Source: Duganella margarita (GTDB taxonomy: Bacteria; Pseudomonadota; Gammaproteobacteria; Burkholderiales; Burkholderiaceae_D). Taken from it: a stretch of 64,000 nt of DNA. Positions 8,780 through 22,879 of the stretch are shown here, piece after piece. Made by a program: the position numbers and the translations under genes. The notes beneath the pieces were generated by a model. It did no database searches. It was not told the DNA's origin and saw nothing but the letters and a program-made list of their open reading frames with translations. Positions within the stretch are counted from its first letter, which is position 1. Each line of letters opens with the position of its first letter. The DNA is taken from contig NZ_WWCS01000006.1 of assembly GCF_009857535.1 (NCBI RefSeq), forward strand, positions 310,001-374,000, given 5' to 3'.

Positions 8780-9448
8780 ATGATCGATTTGTACACGGCC
8801 GCGACTCCCAACGGCCATAAAGTCTCCATCGCGCTGGAAGAGCTGGAACTGACTTACACGTTGCACGCGCTGGACCTGATGGCCGGCGAACAGAAAGAAC
8901 CATGGTTCCTGGCGATTAATCCGAACGGCCGCATCCCGGCCATCGTCGACCGCGCCGAGGACAATTTTGCGGTGTTCGAGTCCGGCGCCATCCTGATTTA
9001 CCTGGCAGAGAAGACCGGCGAATTGATGCCGGCCGACTTCAAGGGCCGCTCGCAGGTGCTGCAATGGCTGATGTTCCAGATGGGCGGCGTCGGTCCCATG
9101 ATGGGGCAGGCCAATGTGTTCCACCGCTACTTCCCGGAGAAGATCCAGCCGGCCATCGACCGCTATCAGGGCGAGAGCAAGCGTCTGTTCCGCGTGCTGG
9201 ACGCGCACCTGGCGCAGCACGAATACCTGGCCGGCGACTATTCGATCGCCGACATCGCCAACTGGGCATGGGTCCATACGCACAACTGGTCTGGCGTGAC
9301 GGTGGACGATCTGCCGCACCTGCAACGCTGGCTGGCTGCGATTGCCGCGCGGCCAGCGGTACAGCGCGGTATCATTATGCCGCCGCGCGTCGAGCGCACC
9401 GATCCCACCACCATTGGCACCATGCTGGAAAAGGGGCAGTCGCGATGA
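8780..9448 (+). CDS. Nu-class (YfcG/YghU-like) glutathione S-transferase
   Basis: A cytosolic thiol transferase of 222 residues. It opens with [20 protein letters not shown], very close to E. coli YfcG, the nu-class enzyme that binds GSSG and acts as a disulfide-bond reductase. The thioredoxin-fold glutathione site is visible in NGRIPAIVD and in [15 protein letters not shown]. The C-terminal helical domain contains [12 protein letters not shown], also a YfcG/YghU hallmark. ATG 8780 gives the family N-terminus and has AAGGC 7 bases upstream. Its stop overlaps the start of the next transferase gene by four bases (ATGA), so the two are translationally coupled. Confidence 0.92.
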   Translation: MIDLYTAATPNGHKVSIALEELELTYTLHALDLMAGEQKEPWFLAINPNGRIPAIVDRAEDNFAVFESGAILIYLAEKTGELMPADFKGRSQVLQWLMFQMGGVGPMMGQANVFHRYFPEKIQPAIDRYQGESKRLFRVLDAHLAQHEYLAGDYSIADIANWAWVHTHNWSGVTVDDLPHLQRWLAAIAARPAVQRGIIMPPRVERTDPTTIGTMLEKGQSR

Positions 9449-10071
9449 AACTCTATACCTCCGCCCGGGCGCCGAATCCGCGCCGCGTCGCCATGTTCAT
9501 CGCCGAGAAGGGGCTGACCGGCATCGAGCCGGTGCAGATCGATATCGGCGCCGGCCAGCATCGCAGCGCCGAATACCTGGCGCTCAATCCTTTTGGCCGC
9601 GTGCCGGCGCTGGAACTGGACGACGGCCGCGTGCTGGCCGAGACGCGCGCCATCTGCTCCTGGCTGGAAGGCTATGCGCCCGAGCCTAATCTGATGGGCG
9701 AGGGCTTTGACGAACGGGCCTTCATTGAGATGACGGACCGCCGCGTGGAACTGCATCTGTTCCTCGGCGCCGCCAACTGCATCCGCCACACGCATCCCGG
9801 CCTGGCCGCATTGGAGCAGCCGCAGTTTCCAGAGTACGGCGCGGCGCAGGCCGGGAAGATGCGCGAGACGGCGCGCTGGCTGGACACAACCCTGGCTGGC
9901 CAGCCCTTCGTAGCCGGGCAGCGCTTCACTATCGCCGACATTACCGCGTTCTGTGCGCTGGAGTTTGCGCGCGGGCTGATGAAATTCCGGCCGGGGCATG
10001 AGGGGTTGACGCACTTGCAGGCCTGGCGCGACCGCATCGCCGAGCGGCCCAGCGCGAGTGCCCTGGGCTAA
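9445..10071 (+). CDS. Glutathione S-transferase family protein
   Basis: A second glutathione transferase, 208 residues, of a different subgroup from its upstream partner. The N-terminal thioredoxin fold starts [18 protein letters not shown] and continues with [24 protein letters not shown], where the conserved cis-Pro and the glutathione gamma-glutamyl-binding region sit. The C-terminal all-alpha domain carries the capping motif [16 protein letters not shown] Ser near residue 6 and an Asn-Pro pair replace the Tyr of some classes, so the catalytic type cannot be fixed by eye. It overlaps the YfcG-like gene by ATGA, suggesting one mRNA. It is convergent with the CheR-like gene, with 14 bases between. 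Confidence 0.9.
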   Translation: MKLYTSARAPNPRRVAMFIAEKGLTGIEPVQIDIGAGQHRSAEYLALNPFGRVPALELDDGRVLAETRAICSWLEGYAPEPNLMGEGFDERAFIEMTDRRVELHLFLGAANCIRHTHPGLAALEQPQFPEYGAAQAGKMRETARWLDTTLAGQPFVAGQRFTIADITAFCALEFARGLMKFRPGHEGLTHLQAWRDRIAERPSASALG

Positions 10072-10085
10072 GTGGGATAAGGGGT

Positions 10086-10951
10086 TTAAGCGACGCGTTT
10101 ATACCAGGGCTGGCCGGCCATGATAGGCTTGTAGTGGCGCGATAGCGGATCGTGGTCGTCCAGCGGCCGGTCCAGCGCCAGCATGCCGAATGGCGCCAGG
10201 CTGTCGTCGAACAGCTGCAAGACGCGCTTGCGCAGCGCCAGCCCAAAGTCGGGCAGGGTGCGCTGCCCCAGTATCATCTGAAACTCGTTGAACGAAGCGT
10301 CTGTCACCAGATTATATTGCGCCCATGTGATGCGACTGGCCAGTTCCGGCTTCAAGGCGGCGTGCAAGCCATCCGCATCGACATCGAAATAGTCAACCAG
10401 CTTGCCGACGCCGCCGCTGCGCACGTAGTTCGCCTGCAGCTCATCCAGCCGCGCCATCGGCAAGCTGGCGTGCTGCGCGTCGGCCAGCATGGTGTCGCTG
10501 GCAACGGTGGCGTAGATTTCGGTGCGCGGCGCCAGCTGCTCCTGTTCCAGCAGGATGGCCAGCGTCCACGCCTGCTGCGGGCTGGCGCAATCGGCCAGCC
10601 ACACGCGCGGCAGCGCGGCGCCGTGCAGGCTTACGCCCAATGACAGCCGCAGCATCGAGACTTCCAGCGGATCGTCAAACATCAGCGCCGGCGACACGTA
10701 CAGCGCGCGCAGCAGGGTGTTGTACGTTTCGTCGTCGTGCAGCACCCGCGATTGCAGCGCCGAGATGGTGGCCAGGCCGAGGCGCAGCCGCAGCGCCTGC
10801 ACCTTGCGCGCCACCAGCGCGTGGTCATAGCCGCGAAAGTCGTAGCCATGGCATTGATAAAGCGCTTCCAGCAGCAGCTCCAGTTCCAGTTCCTCCACCG
10901 ACGAAGGCGAATGGCGCCGTGCTGCCTTCACGGTGGAGGTCACGGAACGCA

Positions 10952-10952
<1 letters not shown>
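10086..10952 (-). CDS. CheR-like protein with a degenerate SAM-binding motif
   Basis: A 288-residue protein with the layout of the chemotaxis methyltransferase CheR, which methylates receptor glutamates. The N-terminal CheR_N-like helical region contains CHGYDFRGYDHALVARKVQ. The C-terminal part keeps recognisable CheR phrases such as LASRITWAQYNLVTDASFNE and FGMLALD. The SAM-binding loop, normally close to AGCATGEEVYSLA, reads ADCASPQQAWTLA here, so the glycine and acidic positions are lost. I infer a pseudo-methyltransferase used for protein contact. The start at 10952 overlaps the stop of the hybrid kinase gene as TGATG, implying coupled translation. It is the last gene of the three-gene signalling operon. 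Upstream in-frame ATG codons lie inside the kinase gene and are unlikely. Confidence 0.75.
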
Positions 10953-15847
<4,895 letters not shown>

Positions 15848-15850
15848 GTC

Positions 15851-17734
15851 TTATTCCTCGTTGCTTAGGAGGGTAGGTGAGTTGAGGGTAATCGTGATAT
15901 CGCTGGTCTGTTCCAGCAGACCGGCCGCCGGCAAGGGCGGATAAAACAGCTCGCCCTGGCAGATATGACAGCCCATCTGCTGCAGCACTTCCAGTTGCAG
16001 GCGCGTCTCGACGCCCAGTGCGATCACGCGCATCGACAGCGCTCTCGCCAGATGCACCACGGCCGCCACGATGTCGGTGCCGCCTTCGTCGTTGCCGATG
16101 CCGTGTACGAAGCTGCGATCGATCTTCAGCGCGTTGAGCTGCCAGCGCTTGCACGCGGCCAGCGACGAACGCGCGCTGCCGAAATCGTCCAGCGCCGTGC
16201 GCACGCCGGCGCTTTGCAGCTGCGTTAACAGTTGCGCCAGCGGCTCGGTAGCACCGAGCAGCAGTTTTTCATTCAGTTCGATGCCCATGCTGCCCGGCGT
16301 CAGGCCATGCTTGCGCATTGCCGGCAGCAGCGCGTGCAGCAGGTCCGCATGCAGCTGCGGCGTCGCCAGGTTGACCCAGATGCACAGCGGCGGGCCTTGT
16401 ACTCCATTCGCGCTGCCGCTCAGGCTTTGCCACAGCGACGCCTGCGAACAACTCTGCGCGATGACCCAGGCGTCGACGCGGTCGAGCAGCGTGCGCTCCT
16501 GCACCTGCGGCAGGAATTGCGGCGCTTCCAGCAGCCCATGCACCGGGTGGCGCCAGTACAGCAGCGCTTCGGCGGCGACCACGCGGCCGCTGCGCAGATC
16601 GACCTGCGGCTGGTAGCGCAGTTCCAGCTGGTTCGCCGCCAGCGCCTTGCGCAGCTCGAGCGTCCATTGTTCCCGTTCGCGTTCGCGCACATTCAGCTGT
16701 TCGTGGAAGAACTGCACCGGTGCGGCTGTGTTCTGCTTGGCGTGGTACATCGCGGTGTCGGCGTTCTTCATCAGCGCTTGCGCATTGGCGCCGTCTTCCG
16801 GATACAGGGCGATGCCGATGCTGGCCGCCGTTTTCAGGCGATGGTTGCCAATGTCGAAGGGCAGGGCGCAGGCCAGTTCGATCTTGCGGCCGACGCGCGC
16901 GGCGTTGGCGGAGGCGGACTTGCCTTCGATGAGCACGACGAATTCGTCGCCGCCCAGGCGAGCCACAATATCGGCGACCCGCACCGCCGCCGACAGCCGC
17001 GCCGCGACCTGGCGCAGCAACTCGTCGCCGGCTTCATGGCCGTAGTTGTCGTTGATCTGCTTGAACTTGTCGAGATCGAGAAACAGCAGGGCGAAGCCGA
17101 CGCCGTTGCGGTCGCAGGTGGCGACCGCGTGTTCCAGTTGCTGGATCAGCGCGCGGCGGTTGAGCAGGTTGGTCAGCGCATCGCGCGTGGACAGGTCGTG
17201 CGCGCGCTGTTCCGCCTGTTTGCGTTCCTTGATTTCCAGTTCCAGCTCGGCGTTGATGCGCTCCAGGTCTTGCAGGCGCTGCACGCGCAAGTCCTGGTTG
17301 AGGCGCGCCAGCTCGTCGCTCTTGATGCGCAGTTGCAGATTCTTGGCCGCCATCTCGACAAACACCGCCACCTTGGCCTGCAGGATTTGCGGGATGACCG
17401 GCGTGAACAGGTAGTCGGCCGCGCCTTTCTGGTACGCCTTCAGGCGGTTCATCTCGTCCGCGTAGTGGGCGGTGATGAAAATGATCGGCGTGCCGGCCGA
17501 GCGCGGATGCGAGTGGATCGCTTCAGCGGTCTCAAAGCCGTCCATGTTCGGCATGCTGACGTCCAGCAGGATCACGGCGAATTCATGCATCAGCACGTGG
17601 CGCAGCGCTTCCTTGCCCGAGCTGGCGGTGATCAGCTCGTACAAATGCTGATCGGCCGCGTCCAGCAGCAGGCTTTCCAGCGCGTACAAGCTGGCTGGAT
17701 CGTCGTTGACGAGAAGAACTTTAGGAATGTGCAC
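15851..17734 (-). CDS. Response regulator with GGDEF and EAL domains (EAL degenerate)
   Basis: A 627-residue c-di-GMP regulator. The N-terminal receiver (about 1-125) has its acceptor Asp in [14 protein letters not shown] coiled coil leads to a GGDEF domain (about 175-345) with intact [10 protein letters not shown] and an intact inhibitory RxxD site (RVAD), so it probably makes c-di-GMP. The EAL domain (about 360-610) keeps AEALLYW, IELNEK and LKIDRSF, but the AEGVET box reads ALGVET, replacing the Glu proposed as general base. The loop-6 DDFGTGYSS reads [10 protein letters not shown] infer a diguanylate cyclase with an inactive or binding-only EAL domain. The start is GTG 17734, the only codon that keeps the receiver's first strand; its ribosome-binding site is weak. 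First gene of the signalling operon. Confidence 0.92.
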   Translation of the reverse strand: MHIPKVLLVNDDPASLYALESLLLDAADQHLYELITASSGKEALRHVLMHEFAVILLDVSMPNMDGFETAEAIHSHPRSAGTPIIFITAHYADEMNRLKAYQKGAADYLFTPVIPQILQAKVAVFVEMAAKNLQLRIKSDELARLNQDLRVQRLQDLERINAELELEIKERKQAEQRAHDLSTRDALTNLLNRRALIQQLEHAVATCDRNGVGFALLFLDLDKFKQINDNYGHEAGDELLRQVAARLSAAVRVADIVARLGGDEFVVLIEGKSASANAARVGRKIELACALPFDIGNHRLKTAASIGIALYPEDGANAQALMKNADTAMYHAKQNTAAPVQFFHEQLNVREREREQWTLELRKALAANQLELRYQPQVDLRSGRVVAAEALLYWRHPVHGLLEAPQFLPQVQERTLLDRVDAWVIAQSCSQASLWQSLSGSANGVQGPPLCIWVNLATPQLHADLLHALLPAMRKHGLTPGSMGIELNEKLLLGATEPLAQLLTQLQSAGVRTALDDFGSARSSLAACKRWQLNALKIDRSFVHGIGNDEGGTDIVAAVVHLARALSMRVIALGVETRLQLEVLQQMGCHICQGELFYPPLPAAGLLEQTSDITITLNSPTLLSNEE

Positions 17735-17768
17735 GGCTAGCGGTCTGGGCTATCGATTTGGAAGGTAA

Positions 17769-17796
17769 AAGATACTCTTGTGCGGTGGGGAGTCAA
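17769..17796 (-). promoter_or_regulatory. Predicted sigma-70 promoter of the REC-GGDEF-EAL / hybrid kinase operon
   Basis: Read on the minus strand, TTGACT (17791-17796) and TATCTT (17769-17774) are separated by 16 bases. This places transcription start roughly 30 bases before the GTG start at 17734. The surrounding 192-bp gap is AT-rich compared with its neighbours. A second, weaker TTGACC lies further upstream (about 17824-17829). Confidence 0.55.
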
Positions 17797-17926
17797 GTAA
17801 TTTTGTGCGCTGCCGCACCATGCGGTCAAGCCCTATTTTATCGTTTTAATAACTGTCCTTCCAGCTTTTCTAGCAAGAAAAATATTAATGGAATTAAATT
17901 TTCTACTGCGCACGATTGGCGGCTTG

Positions 17927-19588
17927 CTATTGCGGTAGCTGGGTCACCCATATCGGCGCGCTCCACAGCATTTTGCCGTCGTCCTGTGTGACTCTTGCAT
18001 AATAAAAGTGTTCTCCAGGTAATGGATTGAAAGTGTGTTTGCTCTTCATGCTGATGACGGCCACCTTGCCGTTGCGGCCCGGCACGCCGTGGAAGATGCT
18101 GACTGCCGCGACGCTGCGGCCGGCGGCGCTGGCATAGGCCGTTTTTAACGTCAACTTGCCGCGATTCTGGAAGCGTTCACCCATCAGGTGACCGTTGGCG
18201 GTGAAGATCAGCTGGCCATGTTTGTCCATCGTCGCGTAGGTGCGGCGGGCTTGCAAGGCGTCCAGCAGGCTGGATGGCGTGATTGGTGTGCTGCGTGGCA
18301 GCAGCACGGCCGTGCGGTTCGAGTAGGACGCGCCCCAGTTGGCGCAGTGATTGTCCTGGTTGCTGCTGAAGGCGAGGTGGTAGCCGGCCTCCAGCAGCGC
18401 GTTGCAGCCGGCTTCGAAATTGCTGCGGCGCTGCTCGCTTTCGTCGGTGCTGGTGGAGTAGGCGCTGCTGTTCATCACTTCGCACAACAGCATGCTGGCG
18501 TCGCCGTCGGCGCTCCAGGCCAGCGGCTGGCCGTTGATGGTGAACTGGTCGCGCTGCGGATGGTTGAACTGGCCGAACCAGCGATGTTGGCGCAGATGCT
18601 GGTACAGCGCCTGGTAGTCGCTCTTGGGGATTTCCTCGTCGGCCAGCAGTGTGCCCTGGGCGTTGCGCTCCCAGCCGAGCAGGGCGTCGGCGTTGAGCAC
18701 GTTGATGTGGCCGCCGTGGCTGATCACGCCCCATTCCTGGCCGTACAGCGCGAGGAATGGGGCGTGGTTGGTGCGCCACTGCGCCGCCTGGCGCAAGCCG
18801 TCCTGAAACAGGGCGTGGACGGCGCTGGCGTCGGCGGCCCCGTTGGTGCCGTCGGAACCGTCGAACATGTGGTTGTGCTCGGAGGTCATCAGGAAGTCGA
18901 GGCCGTGTTGCTGGGCATACGCGTAGGCGTCGGATGGGCCGAAGGCGCCGTGCTGCGGCTCCTGCGCGCCGCTACACTGATCAAGCGCGGCGCCGCCGTC
19001 GCTGTGGTTGGTCTGGCTGTGCAGGTTGCCGAGATAGATGTCGTACAACGCCGTCGATGCCGTCGATGCCGTCGTGCTTGCAGGTGGGATCGCCGCCGCG
19101 AGCGAGGGCGTCGCACCGCTGGCCGCCGATGCGATCGCCGCAGGGGCGGCTGTTCCAGTTGGCGCTCCGGCGCGCGCGCTGGCCACTGTCGCCGGCTGGC
19201 GCGCGCTTGTCGCGCCGACCGCCAGCGGCCAGTCTTGCTCAATCGCGCCACCGCCGTCCAGGCTCGCCCACAACTTCATCCTGTAGACGCCTGCCGGTAC
19301 GTCCTCCCGCCAGCGCACCGTCACATCCAGCGGTTCGCCGGCGACTGCTCGCGTGCCTTGCCAGCCGCGCACCGCCGTTTCATCATGCCGGGGCAGCAAG
19401 GCGAGCCGCCAGCGCAATGTGCGCGCGTCGGGCGGCGCCGTAAACTGCAATGTAATCACCCGCGCGCCATGCGCATCTGCACGAAACGGAACGTGTAACG
19501 AGGCATCAAATTCATGTTGCTCCTCACCCGCATGAAGCGCACTCATTGTTGTCGCTAGCACGATGCATGTAATGAATTTCCGCAGCAT
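17927..19588 (-). CDS. Exported PHP-domain-like protein (putative metal-dependent hydrolase)
   Basis: A 553-residue protein with a signal peptide (MLRKFITCIVLATTMSALHA), so periplasmic or secreted. Residues of about 35-125 form a beta-rich region. A long Ala/Thr/Pro-rich linker follows, then a PHP-like domain starting IYLGNLHSQTNHSDG. Further candidate metal ligands lie in LMTSEHNHMFDG, GHINVLN, FGQFNHPQ and SSNQDNHCANWG. PHP proteins are metal-dependent phosphoesterases or related hydrolases; this exported subgroup resembles proteins annotated only as PHP or DUF3604-like, and its substrate is unknown. The C-terminus (about 470-553) looks like a beta-sandwich. ATG 19588 was chosen because GGAGG lies 5 bases before it. 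It is divergent from the CHASE kinase gene, 153 bp apart. Confidence 0.7.
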   Translation of the reverse strand: MLRKFITCIVLATTMSALHAGEEQHEFDASLHVPFRADAHGARVITLQFTAPPDARTLRWRLALLPRHDETAVRGWQGTRAVAGEPLDVTVRWREDVPAGVYRMKLWASLDGGGAIEQDWPLAVGATSARQPATVASARAGAPTGTAAPAAIASAASGATPSLAAAIPPASTTASTASTALYDIYLGNLHSQTNHSDGGAALDQCSGAQEPQHGAFGPSDAYAYAQQHGLDFLMTSEHNHMFDGSDGTNGAADASAVHALFQDGLRQAAQWRTNHAPFLALYGQEWGVISHGGHINVLNADALLGWERNAQGTLLADEEIPKSDYQALYQHLRQHRWFGQFNHPQRDQFTINGQPLAWSADGDASMLLCEVMNSSAYSTSTDESEQRRSNFEAGCNALLEAGYHLAFSSNQDNHCANWGASYSNRTAVLLPRSTPITPSSLLDALQARRTYATMDKHGQLIFTANGHLMGERFQNRGKLTLKTAYASAAGRSVAAVSIFHGVPGRNGKVAVISMKSKHTFNPLPGEHFYYARVTQDDGKMLWSAPIWVTQLPQ

Positions 19589-19695
19589 AATTGCCTCCAT
19601 GAGACAGCCTCATCTCTTAGAGCGCGCCTTGCTGCATAAGGTTCCGTTATAAAATCGATCAATTCTCACCAATTCTTTCTCTGGTCCCGATTCAG

Positions 19696-19740
19696 CATTG
19701 ATAGTATGCTGCTGTGATGCAAATAATTTTCTATCAAATG
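19696..19740 (+). promoter_or_regulatory. Predicted promoter with flanking inverted repeat before the CHASE kinase
   Basis: TTGATA (19698-19703) and AATAAT (19722-19727), 18 bases apart, form a plausible sigma-70 promoter. The arms CATTGATAG (19696-19704) and CTATCAAATG (19731-19740) are near-perfect inverted repeats around the -10 region, as expected for an operator. Transcription would start only about 8 bases before ATG 19742, which lacks a ribosome-binding site, so the message may be nearly leaderless. Confidence 0.4.
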
Positions 19741-19741
19741 C

Positions 19742-22700
19742 ATGTTTAAAACGGCCGCCAACAGCAAAACAGTGCGCAGCTCGCGTCTCGTGTTCTGGGG
19801 CGTGGGACTCGTCCTGGCCGCCGCCATCGGCACTGTCCTGTACGGCGCGGCGGCCCGCACGGTCGATGACGATGCGGCGCAGCGTTTTGAACATCTCGCC
19901 CGCAGCACCCAGTACAGCATCTCCGCCCGCATCAAATCCTACGCCGACCTGACGCGCGGCCTGGCGGCGCTGTTCCAGACCTCGGACAGCATCAGCCGCA
20001 CCGAATTCCGCCAGTACGTCACCAGCCTCGACATTCCGCGCAACTTTCCCGCCATCGAAGTGCTGACCTGGGCGCCGCTGGTGGACGACGCGCAGCGCGA
20101 TCAATTTATCGCCGGCGTGCGCAGCGAGGGTTATGCGGATTTCGACATCAGCCCGCCCGGGCGCCGCCCTCACTATGAAGTGTTGAATTATTTCGAGCCG
20201 GCCTTTCTGCCGCAGCGCTTTGGCCTCGACATTAGCGCCATCCCGCTGATCTCCGGTTCGCTGGCTGCGGCGCGCGACAGCGGTGACATCGCCGCCACCC
20301 GCTACCCCATCATGCTCGACGCGCCGAAGCCGCAATTCGTCCAGGGCGTGCGGCTGCCGGTGTATCGCCGCAACCAGCCGCTGGCCACGGTCGAGCAGCG
20401 CCGCGCCGCCTATCTGGGCTCGGTGGGCGCGGGCTTCAGCATTGCCCGTCTGGTGCAGGGCGCCATCGACGAAATGACGGTGCGCCAGGTGCATCTGACC
20501 TTGTATGCCGACGGCAGCCCGAATGCCGAACAGCGCCGGCTGGTTATCGAGCAAGCCGACCTTCTGCTGTATAGCGGCAGCGGCGCGACGACAGTCGCGC
20601 CGCTGCCGCCCGGCCTGCGCGCCGACTACCTGGAGACCGTGCTGCCGATCGACTTCAATGGCAGCCTGTGGAAGGCGCAGTTCCGCGGCCGCAAGGACGC
20701 GCTGTTGACCGGCTTCGACCTGTACTTCCCATGGATCGCGGCGCTGACTGGCTTTGCCGGCATGCTGCTGTTGTACAGCTACGTGTTCGTGCTGTATGCG
20801 TCGCGCCGGCGCGCCATCAAGCAGGGCGTGCTGCTGGATACGGTGCTGAACCACGTCGACGCCCACGTCTACATGAAGGACCAGAGCCGCCGTTATATCT
20901 ACGTCAATGCGCGCATGGCCGAGTGCATGGGCATGGAGGTGCGCGATATCGTCGGCAAGCTGGATCGCGAATTGAAGCCGGCCGCCGAAGCGGATGCCGA
21001 ATGGGCGCTGGAGCGGCCGGTGTTTGCCGATGGCGTCAAACGCTCGGGCGAGGTGCAGTTTGTCGGCAAGGACGGGGTGGTGCAGCATCTGTGGACGGTC
21101 AAGGTGCCGGTGGAACTGGGCCGCTCTTTTTCGGCGGTGATCGGCTTGTCCACCGACGTCACGGCGCTGCACCAGTTGAAGGAAGAAGCGGATATCGCCA
21201 ACCAGGCCAAGAGCGACTTCCTGTCCAATATGAGCCACGAGATCCGCACCCCGATGAACTCCATCATCGGCATGGCGCACCTGGCGCTGAAGTCCGTCAC
21301 GCATCCCAAGCAGCGCGACTATCTGCAAAAGATCTATCACTCGGGCCAGCACCTGCTGGGCATCATCAATGACATCCTCGACTTCTCCAAGATCGAAGCC
21401 GGCAAGATGGACCTGGAGGTGCTGGACTTTACCCTCGATGCGCTGCTGGCCAATATCTCCAGCCAGCTGGGCGAAAGCGCGCAGGCGCGCGGGCTGGAAC
21501 TGGTTTATGAAATCTGGCCCGGCCTGTCGCATCAGCTGCGCGGCGATCCGCTGCGGCTGGAGCAGGTGCTGTTGAACTTCGCCAGCAACGCCATCAAGTT
21601 TTCTGAAAACGGCAAGGTGGTCGTGCGCGCGCGGCCGGTGGATGAGCGCGACAATCACATCCTGGTGCGCTTTGAAGTGGTGGATCACGGCATCGGCATG
21701 TCGCCAGTGCAGGTGGAGCAGCTGTTCCAGTCCTTCCATCAGGGCGACACCTCCACCACGCGGCGCTACGGCGGCACCGGACTGGGTCTGGTGATCAGCA
21801 AACAACTGGCGGAGCTGATGGGCGGCGGCGTCGGCGTCGACAGCACGCCGGGCGAGGGCAGCACCTTCTGGTTCACGGCGCGGCTGGCCAAGGGCGTGCA
21901 CTTCCTGGCGCCGAGCGACGAATCGGTACAGCCGGATGTGCTGGATAATATTCGCGGGGCGTCGATCCTGCTGGTGGAGGACAATATCTTCAGCCAGCAG
22001 GTGGGGCAGGAGTTGCTGGAGGATGCCGGCGCCACAGTCTGCGTGGCCAACAACGGTAAGGAAGCGATCGACCTGCTGCTCAAGGAACGCTTCGATTGCG
22101 TGCTGATGGATGTGCAGATGCCGGTGATGGACGGCTATGAAGCCACACGCCTGATCCGCGCGCATCCCAAGCTGGCCGCCACGCTGATCATCGCGATGAC
22201 GGCCAACGCCGGCCGCGACGACCAGCAGCGCTGCCTGGACGCCGGCATGGACGAATTTGTGACCAAGCCGATTGCCCCCAAGCTGCTGTTCAACATGCTG
22301 TCCAAGTGGATGAGTCAACGCGCCAGGCTGGCCGTCAGCGCCACGCGCAAACTGGCGCCGCCGCCACCGTCTTACTTCTCCATGCCGGAGGGATCGGCGA
22401 TGCCGGCGCCGCCGCTGTTCGCGCCGCGTCCGGTGATGCCGCCGCCGGCCGCGCCGCTTGCCGCCGCGCCGGTGCCGGAAACCGAACCGCTGGCGGAACT
22501 GTTTGACATGGATGCGCTAGCCCAGACCTTCGGCGGCAAACCGGACATGATGCGCAAGTACGCGCTGCTGTTCCTGACATCGGCCCGCGACGGTCTGCAG
22601 GAGATGGACGATGCGCTGGCGATGGAGGACCTGGCGCATCTGGCGGAACTGGGTCATCGCATTAAATCATCGGCGCGGGCGGTGGGCGCCATGCGGTTCG

Positions 22701-22843
22701 GGAACCTGTGCTACGCGCTGGAACAGCTGCGCCACGACAGCGACATGGACACCGCCCGGCGCCTGGTGCAGGAGCTGTACGCCATGCTGACCGTGCTCGA
22801 TCACCATATCGAGCAGGAGCTGCTGGCATACGATCCGGGATAG
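19742..22843 (+). CDS. CHASE-PAS hybrid histidine kinase with REC and HPT domains
   Basis: A 1033-residue membrane sensor kinase. Transmembrane helix 1 (about 16-36) and helix 2 (about 328-352) bracket a periplasmic CHASE domain (about 75-290) with the family phrase [17 protein letters not shown] domain follows (about 363-475). HisKA has His499 in [12 protein letters not shown], and the ATPase boxes are [17 protein letters not shown] and [14 protein letters not shown] receiver has its acceptor Asp in [13 protein letters not shown] Pro/Ala linker leads to an HPT domain with its histidine in [18 protein letters not shown] domains bind small extracellular ligands. It is divergent from the exported PHP-like gene, which may belong to the same response. 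The start has no clear ribosome-binding site. Confidence 0.93.
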   Translation: MFKTAANSKTVRSSRLVFWGVGLVLAAAIGTVLYGAAARTVDDDAAQRFEHLARSTQYSISARIKSYADLTRGLAALFQTSDSISRTEFRQYVTSLDIPRNFPAIEVLTWAPLVDDAQRDQFIAGVRSEGYADFDISPPGRRPHYEVLNYFEPAFLPQRFGLDISAIPLISGSLAAARDSGDIAATRYPIMLDAPKPQFVQGVRLPVYRRNQPLATVEQRRAAYLGSVGAGFSIARLVQGAIDEMTVRQVHLTLYADGSPNAEQRRLVIEQADLLLYSGSGATTVAPLPPGLRADYLETVLPIDFNGSLWKAQFRGRKDALLTGFDLYFPWIAALTGFAGMLLLYSYVFVLYASRRRAIKQGVLLDTVLNHVDAHVYMKDQSRRYIYVNARMAECMGMEVRDIVGKLDRELKPAAEADAEWALERPVFADGVKRSGEVQFVGKDGVVQHLWTVKVPVELGRSFSAVIGLSTDVTALHQLKEEADIANQAKSDFLSNMSHEIRTPMNSIIGMAHLALKSVTHPKQRDYLQKIYHSGQHLLGIINDILDFSKIEAGKMDLEVLDFTLDALLANISSQLGESAQARGLELVYEIWPGLSHQLRGDPLRLEQVLLNFASNAIKFSENGKVVVRARPVDERDNHILVRFEVVDHGIGMSPVQVEQLFQSFHQGDTSTTRRYGGTGLGLVISKQLAELMGGGVGVDSTPGEGSTFWFTARLAKGVHFLAPSDESVQPDVLDNIRGASILLVEDNIFSQQVGQELLEDAGATVCVANNGKEAIDLLLKERFDCVLMDVQMPVMDGYEATRLIRAHPKLAATLIIAMTANAGRDDQQRCLDAGMDEFVTKPIAPKLLFNMLSKWMSQRARLAVSATRKLAPPPPSYFSMPEGSAMPAPPLFAPRPVMPPPAAPLAAAPVPETEPLAELFDMDALAQTFGGKPDMMRKYALLFLTSARDGLQEMDDALAMEDLAHLAELGHRIKSSARAVGAMRFGNLCYALEQLRHDSDMDTARRLVQELYAMLTVLDHHIEQELLAYDPG

Positions 22844-22879
22844 AGCGATAATAGCGGGTCAAACCTACTAAAGAGCCCT

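Noticed and set aside
19610-22318. Antisense open frame of about 900 codons across the CHASE kinase
   Set aside because: No domain, high His/Gln/Arg content, and the opposite strand encodes a complete hybrid kinase.
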